A DNA stretch of 64,000 nt, from contig NW_017264206.1 in the NCBI RefSeq assembly GCF_001619985.1, forward strand, positions 248,001 to 312,000, written 5' to 3'. The notes beneath the pieces are model-generated. The model did no database searches. It was not told the origin of the DNA and was given only the letters and a program-made list of their open reading frames with translations. The position numbers and the translations under genes are program-made. The DNA is from Xylona heveae TC161 (lineage: Eukaryota > Ascomycota > Xylonomycetes > Xylonales > Xylonaceae). This document shows positions 45,601 to 56,978 of this stretch, piece after piece (position 1 is the stretch's first letter; each line of letters starts with the position of its first letter).

Positions 45601-46556
45601 TCATTTTCGTCCAGATTTCATGGCCAATGGCCCACGTGCAACTATCCAGAAGGGATTAAGATTAGAAGACCTTGAAGAAGACACAGAGCCCTCGTTTGGT
45701 CCCGATAAAGACTTCGAGCCGTACAGATACTACGAAAGCGATAAGGTTCTCGGACAACTTTATCGAGCAATCGATGAACAACGATTCTTCTCCGGATTAC
45801 AACGCCAAGCCCGACTGCTCAAATTGCACCCTCGAACCCTTTCCCGTCATAGCTTGCTGGGAAACGTGTGGGAGCACATCAACAGGGAGACGCAGCAGGT
45901 GAAGTGGAGGCAGTATATCGACTGGGCTAGGGGTATTCGAGAGCTGTACGCAACTTTTGATACCTCATTCCTGCATCTGCTGCATCCTCTTCCACTACCA
46001 TCCCCCCTTTCGCACCCCAAGTATATATGGATTGACTTCAATACCAAAATGAGGCATAAACTGTTCGATCGACTAATCAAAAAGTAGGTATGAAGACAAC
46101 CTCATCGAAAGCATGCACCGCTACGCCATGCATCCCGCACACCCGCTCGACGAGCTCGAAGCTTTTCTTGGCAGCATCCTCGGCAAATATGGTGCTCAGT
46201 CTAAGCATCAGCGCGAGAAATCTGTAGGATTGAGAGCAAAAGTCGAGCGCGATATATCATTTATCGTTGACCATATTGTGAGCAACGACGAAGAACCAGC
46301 TAAACAAGAGACAGCTCCAATGATGGAAGAGTTGAACAACGATCATGGGCCACCTGCACCTGGACAAGAGACTGCATTGGCAAAATCAATCGCCTGCTTG
46401 TTTCTTGAGGTTGAGAATGGTGCGCAGCGCCGCACCCGTAGCTATGGATGGGTCGTGGCTGGGGTTTGCCTAAAGGAGTTGGAGAAATGGAAGGAATGCC
46501 TTAGTCACTCCCAATTCACGGCTGCAAATAAAACTGCAGACTCTGCCAGTGGCTAA
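42617..46556 (+). CDS. RNA-dependent RNA polymerase of the RNA-silencing pathway
   Basis: Eukaryotic cell-type RdRP (QDE-1/SAD-1/RDR family) that copies single-stranded RNA into double-stranded RNA for Dicer. The exons 42617-44447, 44518-45515, 45569-46020 and 46088-46556 close in frame to 1249 residues. The N-terminus MDIFVRNIPVQATEKSLQTF, then GRGFAVITVLEVECAKAFL, has the shape of an RRM. The polymerase core spans about residues 380-980. The split motif RYAG|AKGMISYDPGL is restored by intron 1. The catalytic loop LSGGDLDGDLYNI lies near residue 846 and carries the metal-binding aspartates. The stops seen at 44540 and 46084 lie in introns. I cannot place it in a named subgroup without alignment. 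An antiviral or genome-defence role is inference from the family. Confidence 0.94.
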
Positions 46557-47223
46557 ATATTTTAGGCACTAATAAGAAGGATAAGGACTGTTGTCTTCTT
46601 AGGAAAAGAGAAATCTCATATTGCTTTTCCGTCTCAGATCTACTGCTGCTTGGATACGTTATGACGCTCAAGAATTACCAGGAAATAATGGTTCTTCAAA
46701 ATCGTAAATAAATCCGAGCAACATTAATGCGTATTTACCATCAGATCTCTATGAGTAAAAACCATTCTTCATTGAGATCACATGTGTTGCTTAGACCACA
46801 AATACCGAAGAGATACTGGGTCCATTGTGCTCCGACGTGTGCTTCGGCTATGATGTCACCACAACATAACGATAAGTTAGCAGCTTAGCTCCTTGCTTGA
46901 ACAGCAATTATCCACTGGAGTCCAATTCCTACGATTGCAGACACTGCGCTGTTAAAGAACTCAATTCCTTCTATAAACATCAATTTTCTTCTCTGGGGAA
47001 TCTTACAGAAGTCTAATCGACTCCGAAACGACCTGTTCAAGTGCTCCACTACAATTGCCGCCGCCTCCTCCGCCTCCTCCTCCGCACTCCAACCAATCCA
47101 ACCCCGCCAAACACACCCAAGCAACTCTCAATCGCTCTACACTTCCAAACCTCAGCATCGCAAATCAGTTTTTCCATTGTGACTGTCACATTTCTTACCA
47201 AGTCTTGCGCTGAATCAATCAAC
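46557..47223. other. Intergenic, 0.67 kb
   Basis: Polymerase 3' region, then the promoter and leader of the FUN14 gene, with a CCGCCTCCTCC stretch near 47060-47080. No gene seen. Confidence 0.6.
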
Positions 47224-48194
47224 ATGACGTCCCGCGCGCCTCTTCTACTATCCAAGGCGTTTCACTTCCCGCCCTCTCCAGCCACCATGTCATCGACTGC
47301 GTCCAAACTTTGCTCATTCTCGACGTCCTCCACTTCCTCTATCATCTCTACACCCGCCAGGATCGCATCTCGCGCCAGTATATCACGCGCCTCGTTCTCC
47401 AAACCTTCATTGTCCTCCTTTTCCACCGCACGACTCACGCCCCGCAACAGTCGCACCATCCGCCGCGCTGGCCTCGGATTATGTGTTGGCGCAACACTCG
47501 GTCTGGGCGCCGGATCACCGGTTATCCAGTCGCTCCGACCGCAAATAATGTACTGCGACAATGGATTTGAAGCATTCGAGACAAAGGTCGGGTTGAAAAC
47601 GACAAAAGAGCTGGATAGGGAAATTGAAAGCGGACGAGAAAAGTATACGTATGAGAAGGATGCGAAAGCGCCGGTGGTGGGGAGCGAAACCAATAAAGGG
47701 GTGTTGATCAGACAGTTGAGTGCTGGGAGTGTTTTGGGTGAGTGACATTCTTGCTTTCTTGTTCTTATTGTTCTATTTATTCCTCTTGATGCTCTTTATT
47801 CCTGTTTTCTTTTTAATTTTGATATGTCTTCAATGCTAACAGGAGAATAATTGATGAATAGGTCTCCTCTGCGGCGTGGCAGTCAGCGTTTTCTCCAAGA
47901 CTCTCGCATTGGTATTCGGCCTAGCCGTAGTCATTGTTCAGGTATGGCTATTCATTTATATATCTCAATCATTCCTTTCATTATATTATCATTCATTTTT
48001 TCCTCTCCCATGAATATCTAACTCATATGCTTCCTTAGGCCGCCGCATCTGGAGGCGTCCATCTCATTCCCTACCGGCGCTTGCAACGCTACGTCCAGCG
48101 CGTCGATATTCGCTCGGTGCTCTACGACAATATCATTTTTAAATTGTCTTTTGGCACGACATTTGCCTTGGCTGCGTTTGCTGATTTCAGCTAA
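47224..48194 (+). CDS. FUN14-family mitochondrial membrane protein
   Basis: Outer-membrane protein of the FUN14 family; the human member FUNDC1 is a mitophagy receptor, while fungal roles are less clear. The exons 47224-47737, 47862-47941 and 48039-48194 close in frame to 249 residues. The first 80 residues are Ser/Arg/Pro-rich without acids (a long mitochondrial presequence type), then a Gly-rich hydrophobic segment (AGLGLCVGATLGLGAGSPVI). The C-terminal FUN14 domain has small-residue helices (GLLCGVAVSVFSKTLALVFG, FGTTFALAAFADF), with the second helix restored by splicing. A second in-frame ATG (47287) could also be used. Confidence 0.85.
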
Positions 48195-48999
48195 TTCTTT
48201 TGTTATCCCTATTTCTCTTATGGCTACGACATTTTCGGGTCCCAAATACGGTTTTATTCCCAGGGTCAGGCTTTCTATCTCAAAAGAATTTAGTTTCGTA
48301 TTTGTCCACTGAAATCGTTGTCACTTTCTCCCGTATTATGCCTTATCAGCCTCCGGTCCTTCGGGGAGAAAGAGTTTCTAAGTTGTATAAGTTTAATTTT
48401 CCTATCATGACAACGTATTGCCCTGTTGCTAAGGAAGTTGTATAATTACTATAGTCCATAATAAAAACCTTAAAAGCTGGATTGATTGGAATTATATATT
48501 GGTTATCCCGTATCTGAAATATCTCGGAGGGGTTTTCGAACCCGTCATGATTCACTACCTTTTGTATGCCTTATATTTTGAGGATCAATTGGATTATATT
48601 CTTTCCTGACTTCGTGTTGTATCTTTGCCCATTAATTTGGAATCTTGGGACTTTATCGCTTTCATTACTATCATTTCCTTGAAAATCCGATATGAACGAC
48701 AACTAGTTCCGCGTAGGGCTTTCTTTTTATTTCGTGTCCCACAGGGCCGCAGTCTTCCTCTCATTCGCTCTTTTCATATTAATGATGATGTTCACTATCT
48801 AAAAATCTTGTTGTCAACGATCCTTTTCCCCTTCCTCTTTTAAAACATCCAAATAACCTTCTAAGAAAGATGCTAGAAGAACGCTTTTAAAACAAATTGA
48901 AGAATTGAAATAATTTTTCCCGTAATAGGTAGCCAAGGAAAAAAAAATAAAGACAACAAAAGAAACAGAGGACAAAATGGGACAAGGAAAAAAAAGGAC
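48195..48999. other. Intergenic, AT-rich
   Basis: FUN14 3' region and 5' flank (downstream side) of the tRNA-Ser gene. An A-run at 48990-48996 is the T-run that terminates Pol III transcription on the minus strand. Nothing else seen. Confidence 0.6.
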
Positions 49000-49101
49000 G
49001 TCGCGAACAAGATTCGAACTTGCGAGGCCGAAGCCATCAGATATCCAAACGCTCAAATACGGCATTCAAGTCTGACCCATTAACCACTCTGGCATCGCGA
49101 C
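49000..49101 (-). tRNA. tRNA-Ser (anticodon UGA), with intron
   Basis: The minus strand begins GTCGCGA and ends TCGCGAC, a perfect 7-bp acceptor stem. The A box TGCCAGAGTGGTTAATGGG and B box AGTTCGAATCT are present. The anticodon stem TCAGA/TCTGA encloses CTTGAA plus an intron of about 22 nt directly after position 37, which puts TGA at 34-36. The long variable arm (GGCTTCGGCC) is class II, as in serine tRNAs. The isotype is from the loop geometry and is less certain than the gene. Confidence 0.85.
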
Positions 49102-49503
49102 TTAACATGCTATACTCCTTTCGTAAATTGGCTTATGTAGCACACTGCAAGGGTCCGCTTACTGCGACACACTAAATCCGACCGATGCACAACAACACGA
49201 ACTCGAAGGCAACGCGGGGCACCCACTTACAAATTCACGATATGAATCCTGCCTCTGAACAGTAAATAGTAAAATACAAGACATCAAACGTCTGGTCGCT
49301 CTATTTTATAAGTAGTGCATTCGATACAGAGAATGTATTGGAGCTAATGCTATGGAATTTCTAATGGGACATATAAATAAATGGGTATTGCAATGATAGC
49401 ATGCATGTTGGTCTTGAAAATGACTTTTACGATGCGACCGAGTACGGAAAAGTGAGAAGAGCATGTGAGTCCAGATAATTGATGATGCGAGGGAATGCTA
49501 AGC
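49102..49503. other. Intergenic, tRNA upstream region and importin 3' flank
   Basis: About 400 bp, AT-rich; no coding signal. Confidence 0.55.
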
Positions 49504-52500
49504 TCATGAAGCATATGCAAAATTGGTCCCGCGACTCGCAATCCAGAGCTCTCTGACGAGTTGATTGGTGTTTCTGCTGCCGCGGAGGCTTTTGTGTTTA
49601 TGCCAATTAGTGAAATGCTCTGGAATGAGTATTCTTCTGAGAGGAATCTCCCAAGAAGAGAGAAGATATAAACTCACCTCATGACTTTTTGCAGCCATAT
49701 CCGGCGCTCCTTCTGGTCTACCTTGTCGCTGGGAAAGGCGTCGCCGTACAAGGCGCCTTCCAACCATGTTTTTGCTCGTGGCTGCTTGAAGACAAGTTTC
49801 TTTAAGGGTTCAGCAAGGGCATCGAGATCACTGCGCGGAGCACCACCGGCGATGCTCCGTACGAGTGTAACTGCAAGGAGCGGACCCATGTGCGCCATGA
49901 TATTGTTGATGGACGACTGGAGTGGCTCTGGTTGGTCCGTTTGGGAGACAAAGGCGGCCTACATTTCCGATTGGGCTCAGCGTTAGCGCCATTGAGTTGG
50001 ATCAGGAAGGGTAAAAGAAAGCTCAATGACGGAAAGCTGACTTACCCAGAAGCTAGCGGCAGAGCGCTTGGGTAGAATATCATCCCCGCGCAGGCAATCT
50101 AGTATGAAAGCAAAAAGTCTCTCAAGGCCGTCTTGGACCTCAAGATTGAGGAGAACATTGATATAGCGTGGTATGAACCGCATAATGACATCGACGCAGC
50201 TTTGAGCAATCTCGGGTTCATTGGATGGGCCTGAAATATAAAAGATGAGTGATTTGTCTCTCGACATTAATGGGGATAGAAGAGAAAAAGAAAGAGAAGC
50301 CTATACCTCCAATGGATTGCACGATCCGGAGAACGTAAAGTAATATAAGTCTTGCTTCATTGTCAATCCTTATGGATTGGTCGGATAAGTGTGTAGTGAG
50401 AAGGACACAGGCAGTGGTCAGGACATTTTCCACTCGTGGAGTGAGGTGGTTGCTCTTCAGGATAAATTCGACGGTAACGCTTGGTGGGAAAACGAAAGGA
50501 CCAGGTGTTGTTTCTTTGAGTCCACTTCTATAGACATTGCATGCTTCTTCTATAATTTCCCCGTCTTGAGATAACGCCCCAGTAATGATATCGACGAGCT
50601 TGACGATATGATTTTGGATTTCCTTGCCGGCACCAGCATCCCAAAAGGTCGATTGAGGCGTCTCGGAGTCCAGATCTAATGGTAGATCGTCCGGTGCTTG
50701 GAAGAGCTTTCCCATGCTTGAGAGGCATCGGAGAGCTGCGACACCAGAACCTTGAGCCTCTTCGGTCTGCCCGTTTGCCAGAGAGTTCAGGCAACTTTGG
50801 ACGTCCGCCTCCACAAACTGGAGAAGCCGGGAGGTAGGGGCAGCTTTTGCTTCTTCGGACGGGAGAGCTTGGATGATGGCAGCAATGGCTCCGATGACCT
50901 TCTCTTTGGTGGAGATGTCTGCACTCGGCCAAGCCAGAAACCGGCCGTATTGCTCTAAGAAGGTCTCAAGCTCAGACGTAAGAGACTTTCGACATGATGA
51001 ACAGAGAAGAGATATCGATTTGGATGCTGGAGTCGACAATGCTGGCGAGGAAAGCGTGGTGAAAAGAAAGTTTAGAGCTGAAGGAAGTAGCTCTGTATGG
51101 CGTTTACACAAGGAAGAGTAATGCCCGAGCATATTAACGGCGGTTTGTCGTGCTTTTGGGGGGACTGGAATATCGGGATTCGATAATTGAGAGAACATGG
51201 ACGAGCCCAGAAGCTGCACCAGAACGTCATCCTCTGGCCCTCCATCATCAGAGATACACTCTGCGAGGGCATTCAAGCAGAACAAGGTTGCCTCGAGATT
51301 CTCCCAGGCGCCTTCCTCAAGAGAATGACGAGCCAAATGAACCAAGCGCTCAAATACTTCTGCACCTAGAAATGTATATGCTGATTGAAGCAGATCGTTT
51401 ACATCTCTGCGGAAATCCTGGAACTTCTTTCTGGAGTCCGAATCCCACGTTATCAGGACTTCAGAGGGCGGGAAGCGGACTTTGCCCCAGCACTCCTCGA
51501 TAGCTTGAATGACATTTTGTCTAGCTGCACCCATCCAAGGTCTGCTCTTTTCTTCCTCGGCAAAAAGTGCAGCGCTCATAGAATCAACAAAATTATTCCA
51601 GAACTCTAATGCATCCTCGCAAATCTCGTCCTCGACAATGGGATAGCCTTCGCACTGTAGAAGCCCGTGCAGCATGCCCAGAATATGCCGTGTGCTCTGC
51701 TCTTCGGATTTCTTGACCAGATCATCCACTGTTGCATCTCCGAAAGCTAACAAGAATCTGCCAAATTGCAACGATTCAAATTCAAAGTCGCTTTCTCGAA
51801 GTCTCTGGAACCTGTTCCCTGCCCATTCGGTACCAAGGAGAGATGATAAGGCGTCCATATCTTCCGGCCGAAAGAAGATGGAAAAGTTTGACAGAGTGTC
51901 AATGAACACCTCGATGGTAATGTCGAAGAGATCTTCGTTTAGCAAGCAATGCATTGCGGGTTCGACCAGTGTTCTTATGGTATGTAGCGGTGCAGAGTTG
52001 TCTTGGTCAACCCAGGCACGGTGAGCAAAATACAACCACGACTATCAAAGGTTTTAATTAGAGAAGGAAGACTAGGGATGATATAAATGAGCTATTATTT
52101 ACCTGAAGACACTTGACGCCCTCTTGTTTAAGGGTAATATCAGCAGTTGGAGCAATTGCGTATCCCAGCAATACAACGACATCTTCGATAGAGGGAGTCA
52201 AATTTTGATGCAAGGAATGTCTGAAAAGGATGCGTTAACACTCAGAATTGCGGATCTCTGCGGATATATACTCACTGTTGTTGCCCTCCAATATTGACTT
52301 TTCCAGCCTCTTCGGCCAAAGTAGAGCTGAACCAAAGAATTGCAACAATTTGCTGCAGGCTTAGTCGTTGCAGCAGCTCGGGCGTCGGTGGGTATTGATC
52401 CAGAGCGTCCTCTAAAATAGCATCTCCAGCGCTAATGGAGCAGACAAGGTGCCGCAGGCATCGTGTCCATGAGACGCTGGGCCTCAAAAAGAAAGCTACC

Positions 52501-52997
52501 AGTGTCGAACACAGCTTTCGCACCACCAAAGCACTCTCGTTCCGTGAGACCAAGCGTACAAGCCATGAGATCAGTCTAGCGAGCAATGGCTGCACATCAT
52601 GCTCGCTCAGAGAGTCCCTTGAAGCAACAAATCGTCAGAATTGGCTGATCGGGGATAATTCATCAAACAACGTACCAATCTGCATTCAATTTGACCGTAA
52701 ACGTCAGAGCGCCAAAAAATCTGACTTTTTCATCATTACTCTCGAGTAGCTTGTCGGCAAGTATCCAACCCTCGGGTGAGCGTTGCAGTTTTTGCAGGGT
52801 CTCTTGGATCTGCACAATCAAGGCGGGACTCCCTGGCAGATAGAGCCTTTTCACCAGCTATATGATACACGAACACTCAGCAACCTTTTCACCTTTAAGT
52901 GAGGGAACGTGTAATTTTAGATGCAGCTTACCTCTTCAACCTCTAGCATTGAAGTCGGCGTCTGCACCATTTCTTGTGAAAATTCATCCGTCGCCAT
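49504..52997 (-). CDS. Importin-beta family nuclear transport receptor (importin-13 / Kap122-like)
   Basis: HEAT-repeat karyopherin that carries proteins into the nucleus with Ran. Eight exons in coding order: 52932-52997, 52676-52857, 52276-52617, about 52103-52221, 50307-52041, 50046-50230, 49678-49958 and 49504-49588, about 1000 residues. The N-terminus is MATDEFSQEMVQTPTSMLEV, and the importin-beta N-terminal domain reads EGWILADKLLESNDEKVRFF. Then come SWLYFAHRAWV, SQTDQPEPLQSSINNIM, and the C-terminus SRNTNQLVRELWIASRGTN. All junctions agree in phase except exon 3 to exon 4: with the obvious acceptor at 52222-52223 the frame is off by one base. Either a very short 34-nt intron (52242-52275) or a one-base sequence difference in AAAATTTT (near 52200) is involved. 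Confidence 0.83.
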
Positions 52998-53392
52998 TTC
53001 AACGGACTTTTTATTGGAGAAGGCACTCTTGAATAAAATTATTAGAAATTGTGCACGCAGGTTTGGCGGGGTGCTCGTGTGCAAAATGCCTGCCGAATGC
53101 CGCTTTCACACCCCGCGCAGCTAGAGTCAGGGTGAGTAGCTAGATGAAAAGGTCCACAGTAAATAATTATGATAAAGAAGAAGAAGAAAATTATTATGAT
53201 GATGACAGCCCGCTCAATAGAGCTCAATTACAGTACTTGTGTGTAGTTACATGAGAAAAGTGCCCGGGGGAAATAAAGTCATCGGAAATCGCCCACCTCG
53301 TCTATGTAGGATCGGCCTGCTGTCATCACCACCACTTCCATTTCCCCCTTCATTGTCGCATTGCTATGAGCAGCGGCTTCGTTGACTTGTAG
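52998..53392. promoter_or_regulatory. Divergent promoter, importin / aminopeptidase P
   Basis: A 395-bp region between two divergent starts, with an AAG/ATA-rich stretch at 53165-53200. No specific control site recognised. Confidence 0.5.
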
Positions 53393-55821
53393 ATGCAAGC
53401 CTTTCGATCGCTTTGCCGGAGTCAATTTCAATCTCTCAATCTATTGCGCTGGACGAGTACTCCAGCGAAACAGTCCTTGGCCAGAACATTCTCCGCCAGT
53501 GTGCCCGCTCGCGTGACTGTAGACATGGAGCAGGTCAACACCAGCCAACGCCTCGCACATTTGCGAGAGCTGATGAAGAAGAATGATGTTGATATCTACA
53601 GTACGAAGAAAGCTTGACTATCACTCGTTGCGCAACTCTAACTTTGCTGCTAGTCGTTCCCTCAGAGGACAGTCATCAGTCCGAATACATAGCTCCCTGC
53701 GATGCCCGAAGAGGTGGGTACCTTGATCTTCCATTTCACTATCATTATTCTGATTTTTCACAACCTGCAGAGTTCATATCCGGCTTCACTGGTTCGGCAG
53801 GATGTGCCGTCGTCACCCTTGAACGTGCCTCGCTAGCTACGGACGGTCGATACTTCAATCAGGCGGAGAAGCAACTGGACGATAACTGGGAGTTGCTGAA
53901 ACAAGGGTTGACAGATGTTCCCACTTGGCAGGAATGGTATGCATAATAATGTAAATCTCAAGTCAATCTGGCTGAAACTAATAGGACGGCCGATCAATCT
54001 GCCGGTGGAAAGACTGTGGGCGTGGATCCGACCGTCATCACTGCGCGTTAGTCCTATATCTGGCTCTCGAAATGAAAAGGTACGCTGACGCAATATAGCC
54101 GACGCAAGGAAACTCTCTGAGAAGATCAAGAAGAAGGGCGGAAAAGATTTGGTTGGGATCAAACATAACCTGGTCGACCAGGTCTGGGGAGAGGATCGTC
54201 CAGCGCGGCCGAATGAGCCTGTCCGTGTCCTTGGTCTAGAATTTGCTGGCAAGCCATTCCAAGAGAAACTGGGGGAGCTTAGGAAGGAACTGGACAAGAA
54301 GAAGAGTGCTGGCTTCATAGTCTGTAAGTCTCGACATTGACAGCGATCTCACCAGACACGGTCCATGGCTGACATTCGTACGATTGAAGCAATGTTGGAT
54401 GAGATTGCGTGGTTCTACAACTTGCGTGGCAGCGAGTAGGTTGTTCCTAATTGCACGAGAACGTTCGTGGGCTAAAAAGTAGCAGTATCCCTTATAATCC
54501 CGTCTTCTTCTCCTACGCTCTCGTGACTCCCACAAGCGCAACTCTTTACATCGATTCCAGCAAGATCGACGACACAGTCAGGTCAACACTTGGCGATCAG
54601 GTCGAGATCCGGCCATATGAAGACATCTTCAAGGATGCTGAAGCCTTGGGTCAAACGATCGACCCCAAGTCCTCTGATGAATCCGTTTCTGAACGTAAAT
54701 TTATGGTCGCGTCTAGAACGTCATGGGCATTAATTGAGGCGCTGGGTGGCGCGGATAAAGTGCAGGAGGTCCGAAGTCCGATCACTGATGCCAAAGCTAT
54801 CAAGAACGAGACGGAGCTGAACGGCATGAGAGCATGTCACATTCGAGATGGTGCCGCTCTTACTGAATATTTCGCATGGCTTGAAGAGCAACTTGTGGTC
54901 AAGGGCGCAAAGCTTGACGAAGTTCAAGCTGCTGACAAGCTCGAAGCAATTCGATCGTACATTGCCCCAGTATCTCTTATCGTGCAAAGAAGCTCTTGAT
55001 CTAACGATTTTGCTTACAGAAAACACCACAACTTTGTCGGCCTCTCTTTCGACACTATTTCCTCTACCGGTCCTAATGCCGCAGTCATCCACTACTCTCC
55101 CGAGCGAGGCAATTGCGACATCATAGATCCTAAGGCTATTTACCTCTGCGACTCGGGCGCCCAGTATCTCGACGGCACTACCGACACCACTCGAACCCTG
55201 CACTTTGGCGAGCCTACCGAGATGGAGCGAAAGGCCTACACGCTTGTCTTGAAGGGTAATATTGCTCTTGACCGAGCTGTTTTCCCTAAGGGTACTACGG
55301 GCTTTGCCCTAGACACCCTTGCCCGCCAGTTCCTTTGGGAAGAGGGTTTGGACTACCGTCATGGCACTGGCCACGGCGTTGGTTCCTACCTGAACGTTCA
55401 CGAGGGCCCCATTGGCATTGGCACTCGTGTGCAGTACTCGGAAGTCTCAATCTCTGCTGGCAACGTCATCTCTGACGAGCCCGGTTACTATGAGGATGGC
55501 AAGTTTGGCGTTCGCATTGAGAACGTCGTTGCCGTCCGTGAAGCCTCTACCGAGCACCAATTCGGAGACAAGCCTTACCTTTGCTTTGAGACTATGACAA
55601 TGGTTCCCATGTGCCGAAAGCTAATTGATGTTAGCCTCCTCACGGATGTGGAGAAAAGCTGGCTGAACTTTTATCATGCTGCGGTGTATGAAAAGACCAA
55701 GGGATTTTTTGAGGGAGACGAGCGGACCTTGGCCTGGCTCGAGCGCGAGACCCAGCCGTTTGAGACTGCGACTGCCACAAGCGATGCTAGCTGGGTGGAT
55801 GTTGGCAAGGAGGCACATTAA
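53393..55821 (+). CDS. ampp: Xaa-Pro aminopeptidase P
   Basis: M24-family metallopeptidase that removes the first residue from peptides with proline in second position. The eight exons 53393-53600, 53654-53713, 53771-53936, 53985-54046, 54099-54323, 54390-54435, 54486-54956 and 55020-55821 close in frame to 679 residues. Conserved stretches are [101 protein letters not shown] and [19 protein letters not shown]. The five metal ligands (two Asp, His, two Glu) are all there. The first 45 residues are basic and Ser-rich ([20 protein letters not shown]), so a mitochondrial form is likely. A start at the inner ATG in [12 protein letters not shown] would give the usual cytosolic length. Confidence 0.95.
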
Positions 55822-56350
55822 TGGTAAGGGTGAAGATTTAGGAGAACAGATGCATTAGTTTGCAAAGCGCTTGGATCAATGATAGAGAACCCGGACGCAC
55901 CTGCAAATTCGTTCAACAGGACAGGTAGCTCGGATCCGTCTCCGTCCCGATATACCCGATTCCTTGGTTCCAACCGTTATGTTGTCTTGTGTTGCGTTTT
56001 GTTGGCATTGCATGTTTAGCATAGCATGGGACTTGGTTATTTTGGGCACGGAATGGCACGGATTGCGGGATTTTTTTCGTTTGGATGTTTGGTTTTTTTT
56101 TATTCTTGTTTTCTTCGGCTTGCTTTTATTTATTTTATACCTAACGAAATTCAACGAAATTTTCCAATTTAATGTGATTCCAAGTAGAATTCAATCTAGA
56201 TGCATCTTGCTCACAACAAAAATTATATCTTTACCAATCAAAATTCAAAAGGATGGACACAGCGAAAGATATTTAACATCTTGTTAGTCATGCAGACAAG
56301 CTTGAGAATAAAAATAAATCGAAGGATAAAAATGACAAAAAAGATAACAT
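55822..56350. other. Intergenic, aminopeptidase 3' region
   Basis: T-rich 3' flank (T-runs at 56070-56102), then AT-rich DNA up to the tRNA-Phe gene. No gene seen. Confidence 0.6.
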
Positions 56351-56451
56351 GTCGTCTCTGTGGATCGAACACAGTACCTCCAGATTAGCTTGTATGCTAG
56401 GCGGCTGAAGTTGACTTCAGTCTGGCGCTCTCCCAATTGAGCTAAGACGAC
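56351..56451 (-). tRNA. tRNA-Phe (anticodon GAA), with intron
   Basis: The minus strand begins GTCGTCT and ends AGACGAC, a perfect acceptor stem. The A box TTAGCTCAATTGGGAGAGC and B box TGTTCGATCCA are present. The anticodon stem CCAGA/TCTGG flanks CTGAAG, then a 29-nt intron after position 37; the spliced length is 72 nt. The intron begins TCAACTTCAG, which pairs with the anticodon region (CTGAAG), the usual precursor helix recognised by tRNA splicing endonuclease. Confidence 0.95.
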
Positions 56452-56978
56452 TTTGCTTATTCATCGCAACGCTATTGAAGTACAAGTAATGTGCCAATCA
56501 GTTGCATCTTTTAATAGTGTCAGCTTACAGAGTACAAAAGTCCAGCTTTGTTCCACCACCGTACCCAAGCTGAGACCCTCAATTTCAGTCTTAGATGAAT
56601 AGCAAGCCCATCACAGGATCGAATTAGTTCAGACGGAGTATCAATAGCTTGGGCACTCGTAAAGACTGTATCTTACCCCCTGTATTCTGACGTATGCTCC
56701 TTGGCCCTCGTCTCGCTCGTCCGTATGCACGGACACGGGGATCGCCGTGCAGCTCGGGCCAGCTTCCCAGAGCTCCTTTGACCATTTGAATCTCAGACAA
56801 TTGCGTAAATATCCGTTGATAGTTCTTTATCGACTTTTCCGTGGCCATGACAAGGTTTTAGACATGCTTGCGACTTCATCTGAGGTCTTTTGTTGTAAAT
56901 CTGGCGCCTAAAAAGCCGTAAACTGAATGCAAAAGCGTTGCGTTGTGGTAAATTGCACTGTACATACTTGGAGCTACC
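56452..56978. other. Intergenic, 0.5 kb
   Basis: tRNA upstream region and the SEC8 promoter/leader. No gene seen. Confidence 0.6.

Noticed and set aside
46021-46087. Second apparent stop in the RNA polymerase gene
   Set aside because: Explained by an intron; splicing restores KYEDNLIESMHRYA in frame.
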